Below, piece by piece: positions 1 to 8,236 of a stretch of 64,000 nt of DNA. The notes below the pieces were generated by a model. The model ran no database searches. It was not told the origin of the DNA and saw only the letters and a program-made list of their open reading frames with translations. Position 1 is the stretch's first letter. Each line of letters opens with the position of its first letter. Origin of the DNA: Tomitella gaofuii (GTDB lineage: Bacteria; Actinomycetota; Actinomycetes; Mycobacteriales; Mycobacteriaceae); NCBI RefSeq assembly GCF_014126825.1, contig NZ_CP059900.1, positions 3,920,954 to 3,984,953 on the forward strand, read 5' to 3'. The position numbers and the translations under genes were made by a program.

Positions 1-1
1 G

Positions 2-985
2 GTGATCTGGGCTCTCAGCTCCGCGATGCCGGTGTTCGGCATCGTACTGCTCGCATTCCCCGATGCCGTCGGCCTGAGCGACCGGCAGACGGGCTCCATC
101 GGCTCGGCGGTGTTCGCGTTGGGGGTCCTCGCCATCGCGGTCGGCGGCGTGGGCATGCTCTACGTCGTGCGCTCCATCGCCGATCCGGTCCGGCAGGTCA
201 GCGATGCGATGCGCGAGGTCGAGAACGGGTCCACCCATGCGCGGGTGAGCGTGTACGACGGCTCGGAGATCGGCAAGCTGCAGGCCGGCTTCAACCGCAT
301 GGTGGCCGGGCTGGCCGAGCGCGAACTGGTGCGCGACCTGCTGAACAAGCATGTCGGCGAGGACGTCGCACGGCACGCCGTGGAGCAGGGCACCGCACTG
401 GGCGGCGAGATCGACGACGTGGCCGTGTTGTTCACCGACATCATCGGCTCCACCGGGCTGGCCACCGTCCACCACCCCGACGAGGTCGTCGGCATGCTCA
501 ACGAGTTCTTCCGCGTGGCCGTCGACGTGGTGGACCGCAACGGCGGGTTCATCAACAAGTTCGAGGGCGACGCGGCGCTCGCGATCTTCGGCACCCCCGA
601 GCACCTGGGCGACCCGGCCGGGGCGGCCCTGCGCGCCGCCCGCGAGCTGCGCACCGAGATCATGCGGCTCGGCATCGCCGACGCGGGCATCGGCGTGTCC
701 TCCGGCCCCGTCGTGGCCGGGTACGTGGGGGCGTCGAACCGCTACGAGTACACGGTGATCGGCGACCCGGTCAACGAAGCGGCCCGGCTCACCGACCTGG
801 CGAAGAAGCGCCCGGGCCGGGTGCTCGCGTCGCAGCGCACCATCGACGCCGCGGGCCCGTCGGAACAGTCGCACTGGCGCCTGCGCGAACGGGTGCTCCT
901 GCGCGGGCGCGGGGCCCGCACCCGGCTGGCGACGCCGCGGCGCTCGTCGTACCCGCCGGACCTCGTCGGGCTGCAGGTGCGGTAG
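2..985 (+). CDS. Class III adenylate cyclase, membrane-anchored with HAMP domain (5' end outside window)
   Basis: Makes cAMP from ATP at the inner face of the membrane. The visible 327 residues begin inside a membrane region: two hydrophobic segments (about residues 8-25 and 35-58) lead into a HAMP linker (about 55-110) and then a class III cyclase domain (about 135-300). The metal-binding aspartates are in FTDIIGST and KFEGDAALAIF, the substrate-specifying lysine is in NKFEGD, and the transition-state Asn/Arg pair is in GDPVNEAARL, so the domain looks catalytically competent. The architecture matches mycobacterial cyclases such as Rv1318c-Rv1320c and Rv3645, which carry a six-helix N-terminal membrane part. 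That part is presumably cut off by the window edge. The GTG at position 2 is only the first in-frame start codon, not necessarily the true start. Confidence 0.85.
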   Translation: MIWALSSAMPVFGIVLLAFPDAVGLSDRQTGSIGSAVFALGVLAIAVGGVGMLYVVRSIADPVRQVSDAMREVENGSTHARVSVYDGSEIGKLQAGFNRMVAGLAERELVRDLLNKHVGEDVARHAVEQGTALGGEIDDVAVLFTDIIGSTGLATVHHPDEVVGMLNEFFRVAVDVVDRNGGFINKFEGDAALAIFGTPEHLGDPAGAALRAARELRTEIMRLGIADAGIGVSSGPVVAGYVGASNRYEYTVIGDPVNEAARLTDLAKKRPGRVLASQRTIDAAGPSEQSHWRLRERVLLRGRGARTRLATPRRSSYPPDLVGLQVR

Positions 986-993
986 CCGCCGAG

Positions 994-1164
994 TCAGCCA
1001 CCGCGCGTGAACAGCCCACGCACGCCGCGGACCATGCGGCGGAGGAAGCGCTGTATCGCCTCGGTCTGCCGACGGTTGCGCTCGGCGATCATCTGCTCCT
1101 CCGCAAGCATCGCGTGCTGCGTCTCCTTGCTGTGCCCCGGGGCCCACTTGGGCCCGCCGCCCAT
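994..1164 (-). CDS. Small basic protein of unknown function
   Basis: A 56-residue product beginning MGGGPKWAPG and ending in an Arg-rich helix (FLRRMVRGVRGLF). I do not recognise a family. The middle (about residues 12-45) should form one amphipathic helix rich in Glu, Arg and Gln. GTG codons just upstream (1167, 1170) are alternative starts, and a purine-rich stretch precedes them. It converges on the adenylate cyclase with only 8 bp between the stop codons. It fills an otherwise empty interval and has an uneven, protein-like composition, so I call it a probable gene. Confidence 0.5.
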   Translation of the reverse strand: MGGGPKWAPGHSKETQHAMLAEEQMIAERNRRQTEAIQRFLRRMVRGVRGLFTRGG

Positions 1165-1342
1165 CACCACTGCCCTCGCCCCTTTCTCAACCGTCCCCCT
1201 CAACCGTCGCAGACTCCGTCACCGTACCGCCCGCATCGCATCGCACCGTGCGTCCGCAGTGGCGTTCGTCACTACGGGATTACATCGCCGTCCTCTCCGG
1301 TTAGCCTTGTTGAAACGTCAATCATTGCGGAGGAAACAAACC

Positions 1343-1894
1343 ATGACGACATCCGTTCGCGACGCGGGACTGACCGCCGGCACCTGGAACCTCGACCCCG
1401 TCCACTCCAGCATCGGATTCAGTGTGCGGCACATGATGGTAAGCAAGGTGCGCGGGAACTTCGACGAGTTCACCGGCCAGATCACCATCAGCGACGAGGG
1501 CGAGGCCACCGTGGTGGCCGACATCAACGTCGGCTCCATCAACACCGGCAACGACCAGCGCGACGCGCACGTGCGCTCGGCCGACTACTTCGAGGTCGAG
1601 ACCCACCCCGTCGCCACCTTCCGCTCCACCGGCATCCGCGCCAAGGGCGACGCGCACGTGCTCACCGGCGAGTTCACGCTCCGTGGCGTCACCAAGCCCA
1701 TCGAGATGGACCTGGAGCTCACCGGCGTCAACCCGGGCACCGGCGACGGCCCCATCGCAGGTTTCGAGGCGTCGACCGTCCTCAACCGCAAGGACTTCGG
1801 CATCACGCTCGACATGCCGCTCGACGGCGGCGGCGCGGCCGTGGGCGACAAGATCACCATCAGCATCGACGCCCAGGCCCGGCTGGCCGCCTGA
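1343..1894 (+). CDS. YceI family protein (lipocalin-like polyisoprenoid-binding fold)
   Basis: A 183-residue YceI-domain protein. YceI proteins form a beta-barrel that binds long isoprenoid or amide lipids, and in actinobacteria they are often stress-associated. The start ATG is chosen because it follows GGAGGAAA by about 7 bases. The typical opening GTWNLDPVHSSIGFSVRHMM is at residues 12-31, and the family's ...DRNGFGI-like block is seen here as LNRKDFGITL near residue 150. There is no signal peptide, so the protein is expected in the cytosol, unlike E. coli YceI. It is followed by a strong terminator hairpin at 1941-1981. Confidence 0.9.
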   Translation: MTTSVRDAGLTAGTWNLDPVHSSIGFSVRHMMVSKVRGNFDEFTGQITISDEGEATVVADINVGSINTGNDQRDAHVRSADYFEVETHPVATFRSTGIRAKGDAHVLTGEFTLRGVTKPIEMDLELTGVNPGTGDGPIAGFEASTVLNRKDFGITLDMPLDGGGAAVGDKITISIDAQARLAA

Positions 1895-1940
1895 CCGGCC
1901 CCGACCGTCGGGGGCTCCCATCCCCTCGGCCCCCGACCCC

Positions 1941-1981
1941 GCCTGCGCGCGGCCCCGGCACCCCGGCGGCCGCGCGCAGGC
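1941..1981 (+). terminator. Intrinsic terminator-like hairpin after yceI
   Basis: Perfect 14-bp stem (1941-1954 pairs with 1968-1981) with a 13-base loop, about 50 bp after the YceI stop codon. A smaller 7-bp hairpin (1899-1913) sits directly after the stop. There is no U-tract, as is usual in high-GC actinobacteria. Confidence 0.6.
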
Positions 1982-2022
1982 GTCTGACGAGCACCCCGCC
2001 GTCGCCGACTACGGTGGTGCCC

Positions 2023-2475
2023 GTGAGCGATAACGGAGCACGCACCGGTACTGCGACGCCCGACGGCAAGGCCCCGTGGGGCGCCGTCGTCACCCCCGCG
2101 GTCGTCGCAGTCGCCGCCGTGACCGACGCGTGGCTCGTGATCCTGTTCGCCGCGATCGGGCGGCAGTCGCACGACGAGGCGAACGGCGTCGTCGGCGCGC
2201 TGTCCACCGCGTGGCCGTTCCTCGTCGGCCTCGCCGTCGGCTGGGTTGTGGTGTACGCCCTGTCCCGCCGCGGCGGACGCACCGTGCGCCCCCAGCGCGC
2301 CTGGCCCGCCGGCGTCACCGTGTGGGTCGCGACGGTCCTGTGCGGAATGCTGCTGCGCGCGGTCACCGGAGAGGGCACCGCGTTCGCCTTCGTCATCGTG
2401 GCGACCCTGTTCAACCTGCTCACACTGGTGGGCTGGCGGCTGCTGGCGCAGCTCGTCGCGGCGCGCCGACGGTGA
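2023..2475 (+). CDS. DUF3054-like membrane protein
   Basis: A 150-residue integral membrane protein with four predicted helices (about residues 22-47, 62-82, 97-113 and 120-140) and positively charged loops. It resembles the DUF3054 family, small four-helix proteins of unknown function common in actinobacteria. The GTG start is chosen because a TACGGT hexamer (2010-2015) lies 7 bases before it, as for other leaderless genes here, and no Shine-Dalgarno sequence is present. An upstream in-frame extension exists but would run through the terminator hairpin. The gene stands alone, with no operon partner. Confidence 0.7.
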   Translation: MSDNGARTGTATPDGKAPWGAVVTPAVVAVAAVTDAWLVILFAAIGRQSHDEANGVVGALSTAWPFLVGLAVGWVVVYALSRRGGRTVRPQRAWPAGVTVWVATVLCGMLLRAVTGEGTAFAFVIVATLFNLLTLVGWRLLAQLVAARRR

Positions 2476-2776
2476 GCCCGCGGTGCCCCCGGCGAGCGCA
2501 TGCGCGCCCCGCCGGATCCGGCGGGGAACCGGCGGTAAGCGCATACGCTCGACCGGCACGCCCGCTCACCGCACGCAGCGCACGCAGCGCCAAGCACCCG
2601 CGCAAGCCGGGAATCGCCGCCGCACGGGTCCACATGTCGCGGACATCCGAGGCGTACTCCGGTGCGCGGTGCGCTTCTCGATGGAACGCGGGTAACACTT
2701 TCATAACGGTGCACGCCCCGCGCGAACTTGCCGGCAAGGCCCCCGCCGCGCGGCCACCAGTGCCACGCTTGTCCCC

Positions 2777-4249
2777 ATGAGTACCGCGCCCTCGCCCCCG
2801 CCCCCGGAGGCCGACCGCTCCGACCGCGCCTTCTTCGGACAGCCGCTGGCGCTGACCAACCTGTTCGGCGTCGAGATGTGGGAACGGTTCTCCTTCTACG
2901 GCATGCAGGGGATCCTGCTGATCTACCTGTACTACCAGACCACCGACGGCGGGCTGGGGATCTCGGAGCACACGGCCACCGGCATCGTCGGCGCCTACGG
3001 CGGCATGGTCTACATCTCCACGATCGTCGGCGGATGGATCGCGGACCGGGTGCTGGGCTCCGAGCGCACGCTGTTCTACAGCGCCATCCTGGTCATGGGC
3101 GGGCACATCGCCCTGTCGGTGCTGCCGGGCCTGCTCGGGGTGGGCGTCGGCCTGGTGCTGGTGGCGTTCGGCAGCGGCGGCGTCAAGGCCACGGCCACCT
3201 CCCTCGTCGGCGACCTCTACGACGAGCACGACGAGCGACGCGACGCCGGGTTCTCGCTGTTCTACATGGGCATCAACATCGGCGGACTCGTCGGCCCGCT
3301 GCTCACCGGGCTGCTGCGCGACAATGCCGGCTTCCACTGGGGCTTCGGGCTCGCGGCCATCGGCATGGCGCTGGGACTGATCCAGTACACGGTGTTCCGA
3401 CGCAACCTGCACGGCGTCGGTGCCCGGCCCAGCGACCCGCTCAGCCGCAATCAGCGCCTCGCCTATGCGGGCGGCACCGTCGCCGTCATCGTGATCGTCG
3501 CCGTCCTGTCCCTCACCGGAGTCATCACCGCCGACAGGCTCTCGGACATCGTCGTCGGCATCGCCACCGCGGCCACGCTCCTGTACTTCCTCGTCATCCT
3601 CGCCAGCCGCCAGGTCACCCGTGTAGAGCGCCGGCGCGTGATCGCGTTCATGCCGATGTTCCTCGCCTCGGTCGTGTTCTGGTCGCTGTTCCAGCAGATC
3701 TTCACGGTGCTGACGATCTACAGCGACAAGCGGCTCGACCGCAACCTGTTCGGCTGGGAGTTCCCCGTGTCATGGGTGCAGTCCATCGAACCGGTGTGGG
3801 TGGTCGTCGGCGCCGGCGCCTTCGCCGCGATGTGGACGAAGATGGGCGACCGGCAGCCCGCCACACCCATCAAGTTCGCGATGGGCACCGGCGGCATGGG
3901 CGTCGCGTTCCTGCTGTTCCTGCTCATGCCGGCGGGACAGAACACCGCGCCGGTGTGGGGGCTCGTGCTCATCCTCGGCATCTTCGCGGCCTCCGAGCTC
4001 ATGCTCTCCCCCGTCGGCCTGTCGTTGGCGACCAAGCTCGCACCCCGGGCATTCCACACGCAGATGGTGGCGCTGTTCTTCCTCTCGGTGGCGCTCGGCA
4101 CCGCACTGTCCGGCACTCTGGCCCGCTACTACGACGAGGACAACGAGGCGCCGTACTTCGCCACGCTGGGGCTCGTCGCTGTGGCCGTCGGCGTGGTGCT
4201 GGCGGTCGCTTCGCCGTGGATCAAAAAGCTCATGAGCGGGGTGAAGTAG
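2777..4249 (+). CDS. POT/PTR family proton-coupled oligopeptide transporter
   Basis: A 490-residue major-facilitator protein with about 12-14 membrane segments, for proton-driven uptake of di- and tripeptides. The family signatures are visible: the N-terminal block NLFGVEMWERFSFYGMQGIL (residues about 30-49) holds the ExxERFxYY-type motif of helix 1, and FYMGINIGGLVGPLLTG (about 163-179) is the second PTR signature. Length is typical of bacterial DtpT-like members. It converges with the YeiH-type exporter, 6 bp between stops. Confidence 0.9.
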   Translation: MSTAPSPPPPEADRSDRAFFGQPLALTNLFGVEMWERFSFYGMQGILLIYLYYQTTDGGLGISEHTATGIVGAYGGMVYISTIVGGWIADRVLGSERTLFYSAILVMGGHIALSVLPGLLGVGVGLVLVAFGSGGVKATATSLVGDLYDEHDERRDAGFSLFYMGINIGGLVGPLLTGLLRDNAGFHWGFGLAAIGMALGLIQYTVFRRNLHGVGARPSDPLSRNQRLAYAGGTVAVIVIVAVLSLTGVITADRLSDIVVGIATAATLLYFLVILASRQVTRVERRRVIAFMPMFLASVVFWSLFQQIFTVLTIYSDKRLDRNLFGWEFPVSWVQSIEPVWVVVGAGAFAAMWTKMGDRQPATPIKFAMGTGGMGVAFLLFLLMPAGQNTAPVWGLVLILGIFAASELMLSPVGLSLATKLAPRAFHTQMVALFFLSVALGTALSGTLARYYDEDNEAPYFATLGLVAVAVGVVLAVASPWIKKLMSGVK

Positions 4250-4255
4250 GGGGCG

Positions 4256-5422
4256 TCACGTCAGGATGAGCACCCCGCCGAGCGCCAGGGCCGCGACGAA
4301 CACCGTCTGCACCAGGGCGAGGACGAACGGCTTGGGCCCCACCTTCTTCATCGTCGCCACCCGCACGCCGGTGCCCAGCGCGAACATCGCGGCCGTGAGC
4401 AGCGCTGTCTCGACGGTCTTGCCCACCGAGAGCACCGGGTCGGGCAGGATCCCCGTCGAGCTGATCGCCACGAACACGATGAACATGACGACGAACAGCG
4501 GCACCAGCGGCGGACGCTTCACCGCGGCGGGCGCACCCTCGGCAGCCCCGTCCCCGGCCTCCGCGCCGGCACCTGTGCCCGTATCCACGGAGGCGGCCTG
4601 CGCCCTGTCGGCCCGTCGGCGCATGAGCCCGATGGCGGTGAGCACCGGGGCCAGCATGAGCACGCGCCCCAGCTTGACGACGACCGCCACGGCCAGCGCG
4701 CCGCCGCCGATCGCCCCACCGGCCGCCACCACCTGGGCCACCTCGTGGATCGACGCGCCCGCCCACAGGCCGCCCTGCTCGTCGGTGATCCCGGTCAGGT
4801 CGGTGAGCAGCGGGATCGCCAGGATCATGAGTGTGCCGAAGATGACGACGAGCGCGATGGCGGTGATCGTCTCCTCTTCCTCCGCATCCACCACGCCGTC
4901 GGCGGCGGCCACCGCGGCGGCACCGCAGATCGAGAACCCGCAGGCGATGAGCAGGCGCTGGGTCCAAGTGAGGCCCAGCAGCTTTCCCGCCCACATGCCG
5001 AAGACGATGCCCAGGCCGACGACCGCCACGATGAGCCCGATGACTCCCCAGCCCAGGTCGAGGATGTCGCCGACCACCAGTTGCAGCCCCAGCAGGGCGA
5101 CGCCGACGCGCAGCAGCCGCTTGGCCGAGAAGGTCAGCCCCGGCTCGATGCGTTGCGGCAGCGGGACGACGTTGGCGAGCACCGCCCCCAGCACGATGGC
5201 GATGAGCAGGGGGCTCACTGTGGGGGTGAACTGACCGATGAGCATCGCCAGGCCGGTGCACACCGCCACGACGGCGAGCCCGGGCAGCGCGTCGCGACCC
5301 CACGCCGCGAGGCGCTGCGGCACGGACGGCCTGCCCGCACCTTTCCGGTCGGTGTTCGTGCCCGCGCCACGCGTGGCGCCCGCCGGCTCGCGGGCCCCGG
5401 TGTCCACATCTGCTTGCGTCAT
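4256..5422 (-). CDS. YeiH/UPF0324 family putative anion (sulfate-type) exporter
   Basis: A 388-residue membrane protein with about 10 helices, of the UPF0324 family (YeiH-like, annotated as putative sulfate exporters). The typical segments GFSICGAAAVAAADGVVDAEEEE and LWAGASIHEVAQVVAAGGAIG are present in the middle. A polar insert of about 50 residues (around 270-320, Ala/Glu/Gly rich) separates the last helices. It is divergent from the LysR gene at 5524 with about 100 bp between starts, the arrangement seen for yeiH and its LysR regulator yeiE in enterobacteria. The regulator probably controls it. Confidence 0.85.
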   Translation of the reverse strand: MTQADVDTGAREPAGATRGAGTNTDRKGAGRPSVPQRLAAWGRDALPGLAVVAVCTGLAMLIGQFTPTVSPLLIAIVLGAVLANVVPLPQRIEPGLTFSAKRLLRVGVALLGLQLVVGDILDLGWGVIGLIVAVVGLGIVFGMWAGKLLGLTWTQRLLIACGFSICGAAAVAAADGVVDAEEEETITAIALVVIFGTLMILAIPLLTDLTGITDEQGGLWAGASIHEVAQVVAAGGAIGGGALAVAVVVKLGRVLMLAPVLTAIGLMRRRADRAQAASVDTGTGAGAEAGDGAAEGAPAAVKRPPLVPLFVVMFIVFVAISSTGILPDPVLSVGKTVETALLTAAMFALGTGVRVATMKKVGPKPFVLALVQTVFVAALALGGVLILT

Positions 5423-5511
5423 GCCTCCAGGTTGCTGCGGATCCGCCCCGTCCAGTAGCCCCCGAAACCGGATGGACGCATATCAACACGGCATGTCTCA
5501 TCCCGGAGGCA

Positions 5512-5517
5512 TACGAT
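5512..5517 (+). promoter_or_regulatory. -10 hexamer placed for a leaderless LysR transcript
   Basis: TACGAT ends 7 bp before the ATG at 5524, so transcription would start at or next to the A of the start codon. No Shine-Dalgarno sequence lies in the 6-base gap. Confidence 0.5.
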
Positions 5518-5523
5518 CGACGC

Positions 5524-6444
5524 ATGACGAAGGAGTGGCCCGACCTCACGGTGCTCGAGCTGCTCGTCGGCATCGACGACCTCGGCAGCCTGGGCGCCTC
5601 GGCCCGTCGCATCGGGATGGCCCAGCCCAATGCCACCCGCCGGCTCCGCGGGCTCGAGCGCAGGCTGGGGCTGCCCCTGCTGGACCGGCAACCCCGCGGT
5701 TCCCGCCTCACGCCGCAGGGCACAGTGATCGCGCACTGGGCCCGGGAGCTGCTGGCCGACGCGGAGCGTCTGCTCGACGCCGCATCCGCGCTGCGCGGCG
5801 AGCGCGAATCGGAGTTGGGCATCGGCGCGTCGATGACCGTCGCCGAACACCTCGTCCCGTCGTGGCTGGGCGCGTTCCGCGAGCAGCACCCCGACGTGCG
5901 CGTACACCTGCGCGTGCAGAACTCCACGGAGGTGGCGGCCGCGGTCCTCGCGGGCGGGCACGACGTGGGCTTCATCGAGTCCCCGCACGTCGCCAAGGGC
6001 CTGCACGCGACGGTGGTCGGCCAGGACCGGCTCACCGTGATCGTGCACCCGGATCACCCGTGGGCCCGGCTGCGCCGCCCGCTCACGGTCACCGAGCTGG
6101 CCGCGGCCCCGCTGGTGGTGCGCGAGGCCGGTTCGGGCACGCGCACCACGCTGGACGTCGCCCTCGCGGACTTCCCGCGGCCGGCCCCGCTGCTCGAGCT
6201 GGGCAGCAGCGCGGCCGTGCGCACCAGCGTGCTCGCGGGCGTGGGCCCCGCGGTCCTGTCGACCCTGGCCACTGCGCCGTGGATCGCCAGCGGCATGCTG
6301 CACGAGGTCCAGGTGCAGGACCTGGATCTGCGCAGGACGTTGCGCGCGGTGTGGCGCGCGCCGCGCACCCTGGGCGGCCCCGCCGGCGACTTGGTCAATC
6401 AGGCCCGGCGGTCACGGCTGCCGCACTACCTGCCCGAACACTGA
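5524..6444 (+). CDS. LysR family transcriptional regulator, probable regulator of the divergent exporter
   Basis: A 306-residue LysR-type regulator: winged helix-turn-helix at residues about 8-66 (LGSLGASARRIGMAQPNATRRLRGLERRLG) and an effector-binding domain from about 95 to 295. It is transcribed away from the YeiH-type exporter, and LysR proteins commonly control their divergent neighbour. No specific ligand can be read from the sequence. It converges with the lipoprotein gene at 6466. Confidence 0.88.
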   Translation: MTKEWPDLTVLELLVGIDDLGSLGASARRIGMAQPNATRRLRGLERRLGLPLLDRQPRGSRLTPQGTVIAHWARELLADAERLLDAASALRGERESELGIGASMTVAEHLVPSWLGAFREQHPDVRVHLRVQNSTEVAAAVLAGGHDVGFIESPHVAKGLHATVVGQDRLTVIVHPDHPWARLRRPLTVTELAAAPLVVREAGSGTRTTLDVALADFPRPAPLLELGSSAAVRTSVLAGVGPAVLSTLATAPWIASGMLHEVQVQDLDLRRTLRAVWRAPRTLGGPAGDLVNQARRSRLPHYLPEH

Positions 6445-6465
6445 GCGCGGGCGACCCGGCGCGGC

Positions 6466-8085
6466 CTACTCCGACGGCGGCCGCTCCAACCACCGAAGGA
6501 ACTGGTCGGCCACGATCACCGCGTTGGAGGCGCCGTCGGTGGACGCCACGTAGACGGCGAACGCCAGGTCGCCCTTGATGCCGATGAGCCAGCTGGGCGG
6601 GTTGGGCTTGGTGCTGACGACCTGACCGGTCAGCGCGTCGAGCCCCTCATGGCGCCGGAGCGAGGTCAGCGCGCCCGTCTGCACCGATTCGTGCATCAAG
6701 GTGCGGTACTTGTCGCGCAGTTCGCCGGGCAGCGCCGGCGGGTCGCCCTGCGGGGCGCCCGCGTCGCCGGCGAACAGCACCGGGTGCGGCAGCGCGCCCA
6801 CCGAGATGGTCGCGGCCGCCACCGCCATGCCGTACGTGGTGGCGGTGACGCCGTCGTCGCCCGCGTTCCCGGTGCTCACCTCGAGCCCGGGCACCGGAAT
6901 GTCGACGCCGATGCCGAGCTGGCGCGCCGCCTTCGTGACCGCGTCCTCGTCGTTCTGGTCCACCCCCGCGGCGTCGAGGAACGCCTGGAAGATCACGCCC
7001 GGCTCATCGGCCTGTTCGAGCGCGACGATGCCCTCCTCCTGCTGCGCCTGGTTGTTCTGCGCCACGGCCACCAACTGTCCGGTGGACGGCCGGAACGCCA
7101 CGAGCGCCGCGGGCGGGGCCACCCCCACCACCCCGTTGCGCGCGGCGATCTGCACGTGCGGGTCCACGGAGGTGGCCAGGTCCGGCGGCGGGGGCCCCTG
7201 CTCCCCGGCGACGCGGTGGCGGGTGCCGTCCGGGTCGTTGATGGTGACTTCCCACCCCGCGGTGGCGTCGCGGCTGGCCTGCCACCGCGCGGCGATCGCC
7301 GAGGTGACCGGCGAGGAGGCCAGCCTGTTGACCAGCACCAGCTGCGGTTCCTCCGCCACCACGACGCCCGGGATCGAGTCCAGGGTGCTCTTGAGCACCG
7401 CGTAGTCGCCGTCGCGCAGCGCCACCACGTCCACCGTCTTGCCCTGCGCGTCCGCGAGCTTGGAGGTGAGCGAGGCGTCGGTGACCAGCGGCGCCACCGG
7501 GGCGAGCGCCGCGGCGAGCCGCCGGGCGGTCTCCGCCGGATCGCGCACCTGCGCCGGGTCGAGGCGCACCTCGTGCACGTTCTGTTCCTGCATGTAGGGC
7601 GCACCCGCGGCGTCGAGCACCGTGGGCGGCGCGGCGTCGGTGCGGTTCAGGTGCACCGTCTGGCCCACACCCAGATTGGGCACCATCAGGCTCGGCGACC
7701 ACACGATCCGCCAGCCGATCGAGAGCTGGGTGAGCTGCCCGTCGGTGGTGTACCGCCAGGTCCGGCCGTCGCCGAAGTCCCACTTGGCCTCGAGGCTGAC
7801 GTTGCCGGACCGGCCGCCGGTGGTCGCCACCTGTTCGATCGAATAGTCGATGTCCTCGGCCGGAAGGTCGGCGAGCATCTGCTCGATCACCGGGCGCGCG
7901 GCCGCGGGGTTGTCGGTGAGATTGGCGGCCGACGCCGCATTGCGGCTGTTCATCGACGCAGTGAACTGCCGGACGATGTTCTCCGCCGACGACGGGGTGT
8001 CCGCACACGCGACGAGGCCCGCCACCAGCGCCGCCGCCACCGCCAGTACCGCGAGTGCGCGGCGCCTGCTCCCCCGGGTTCCCAC
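6466..8085 (-). CDS. Penicillin-binding-protein-like lipoprotein lacking the SxxK and KTG motifs
   Basis: About 539 residues: a lipoprotein signal with lipobox LVAC, an NTF2-like MecA-N domain (about residues 30-150), a dimerisation/linker part, and a transpeptidase-fold C-terminus (about 290-535). It resembles mycobacterial Rv2864c (PbpLipo). Where an active enzyme has PGSTFKI, this protein has EPGVIFQAF, so both catalytic Ser and Lys are missing. The KTGTA region near the end reads VVSTKPNPPSW. Later fold landmarks remain (DDGVTATTYGMAVAAATISVGALP). It is therefore probably a non-catalytic scaffold or beta-lactam-insensitive paralogue. The GTG at 8085 is chosen for its AGGAGG ribosome site; the GTG at 8103 is an alternative. 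Confidence 0.75.
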   Translation of the reverse strand: MGTRGSRRRALAVLAVAAALVAGLVACADTPSSAENIVRQFTASMNSRNAASAANLTDNPAAARPVIEQMLADLPAEDIDYSIEQVATTGGRSGNVSLEAKWDFGDGRTWRYTTDGQLTQLSIGWRIVWSPSLMVPNLGVGQTVHLNRTDAAPPTVLDAAGAPYMQEQNVHEVRLDPAQVRDPAETARRLAAALAPVAPLVTDASLTSKLADAQGKTVDVVALRDGDYAVLKSTLDSIPGVVVAEEPQLVLVNRLASSPVTSAIAARWQASRDATAGWEVTINDPDGTRHRVAGEQGPPPPDLATSVDPHVQIAARNGVVGVAPPAALVAFRPSTGQLVAVAQNNQAQQEEGIVALEQADEPGVIFQAFLDAAGVDQNDEDAVTKAARQLGIGVDIPVPGLEVSTGNAGDDGVTATTYGMAVAAATISVGALPHPVLFAGDAGAPQGDPPALPGELRDKYRTLMHESVQTGALTSLRRHEGLDALTGQVVSTKPNPPSWLIGIKGDLAFAVYVASTDGASNAVIVADQFLRWLERPPSE

Positions 8086-8236
8086 CGTCGATGTCCTCCT
8101 CACGCCACGATTGTCCTATGCCCGTGCCCTTCTGCAGGTGCAGGGTGCCCGGGCGGTGTGCAGAACACCATCGTCACCTGCATGTTCCCCCGCCCGACGG
8201 CGTGGCGCGGCGTGTTTCGCGGTATGCGCGTCCGGT

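Noticed and set aside
4230-6035. Long minus-strand frame across the YeiH exporter and LysR gene
   Set aside because: Overlaps two well supported genes in another frame, with a low-complexity Arg/Gly/His product.
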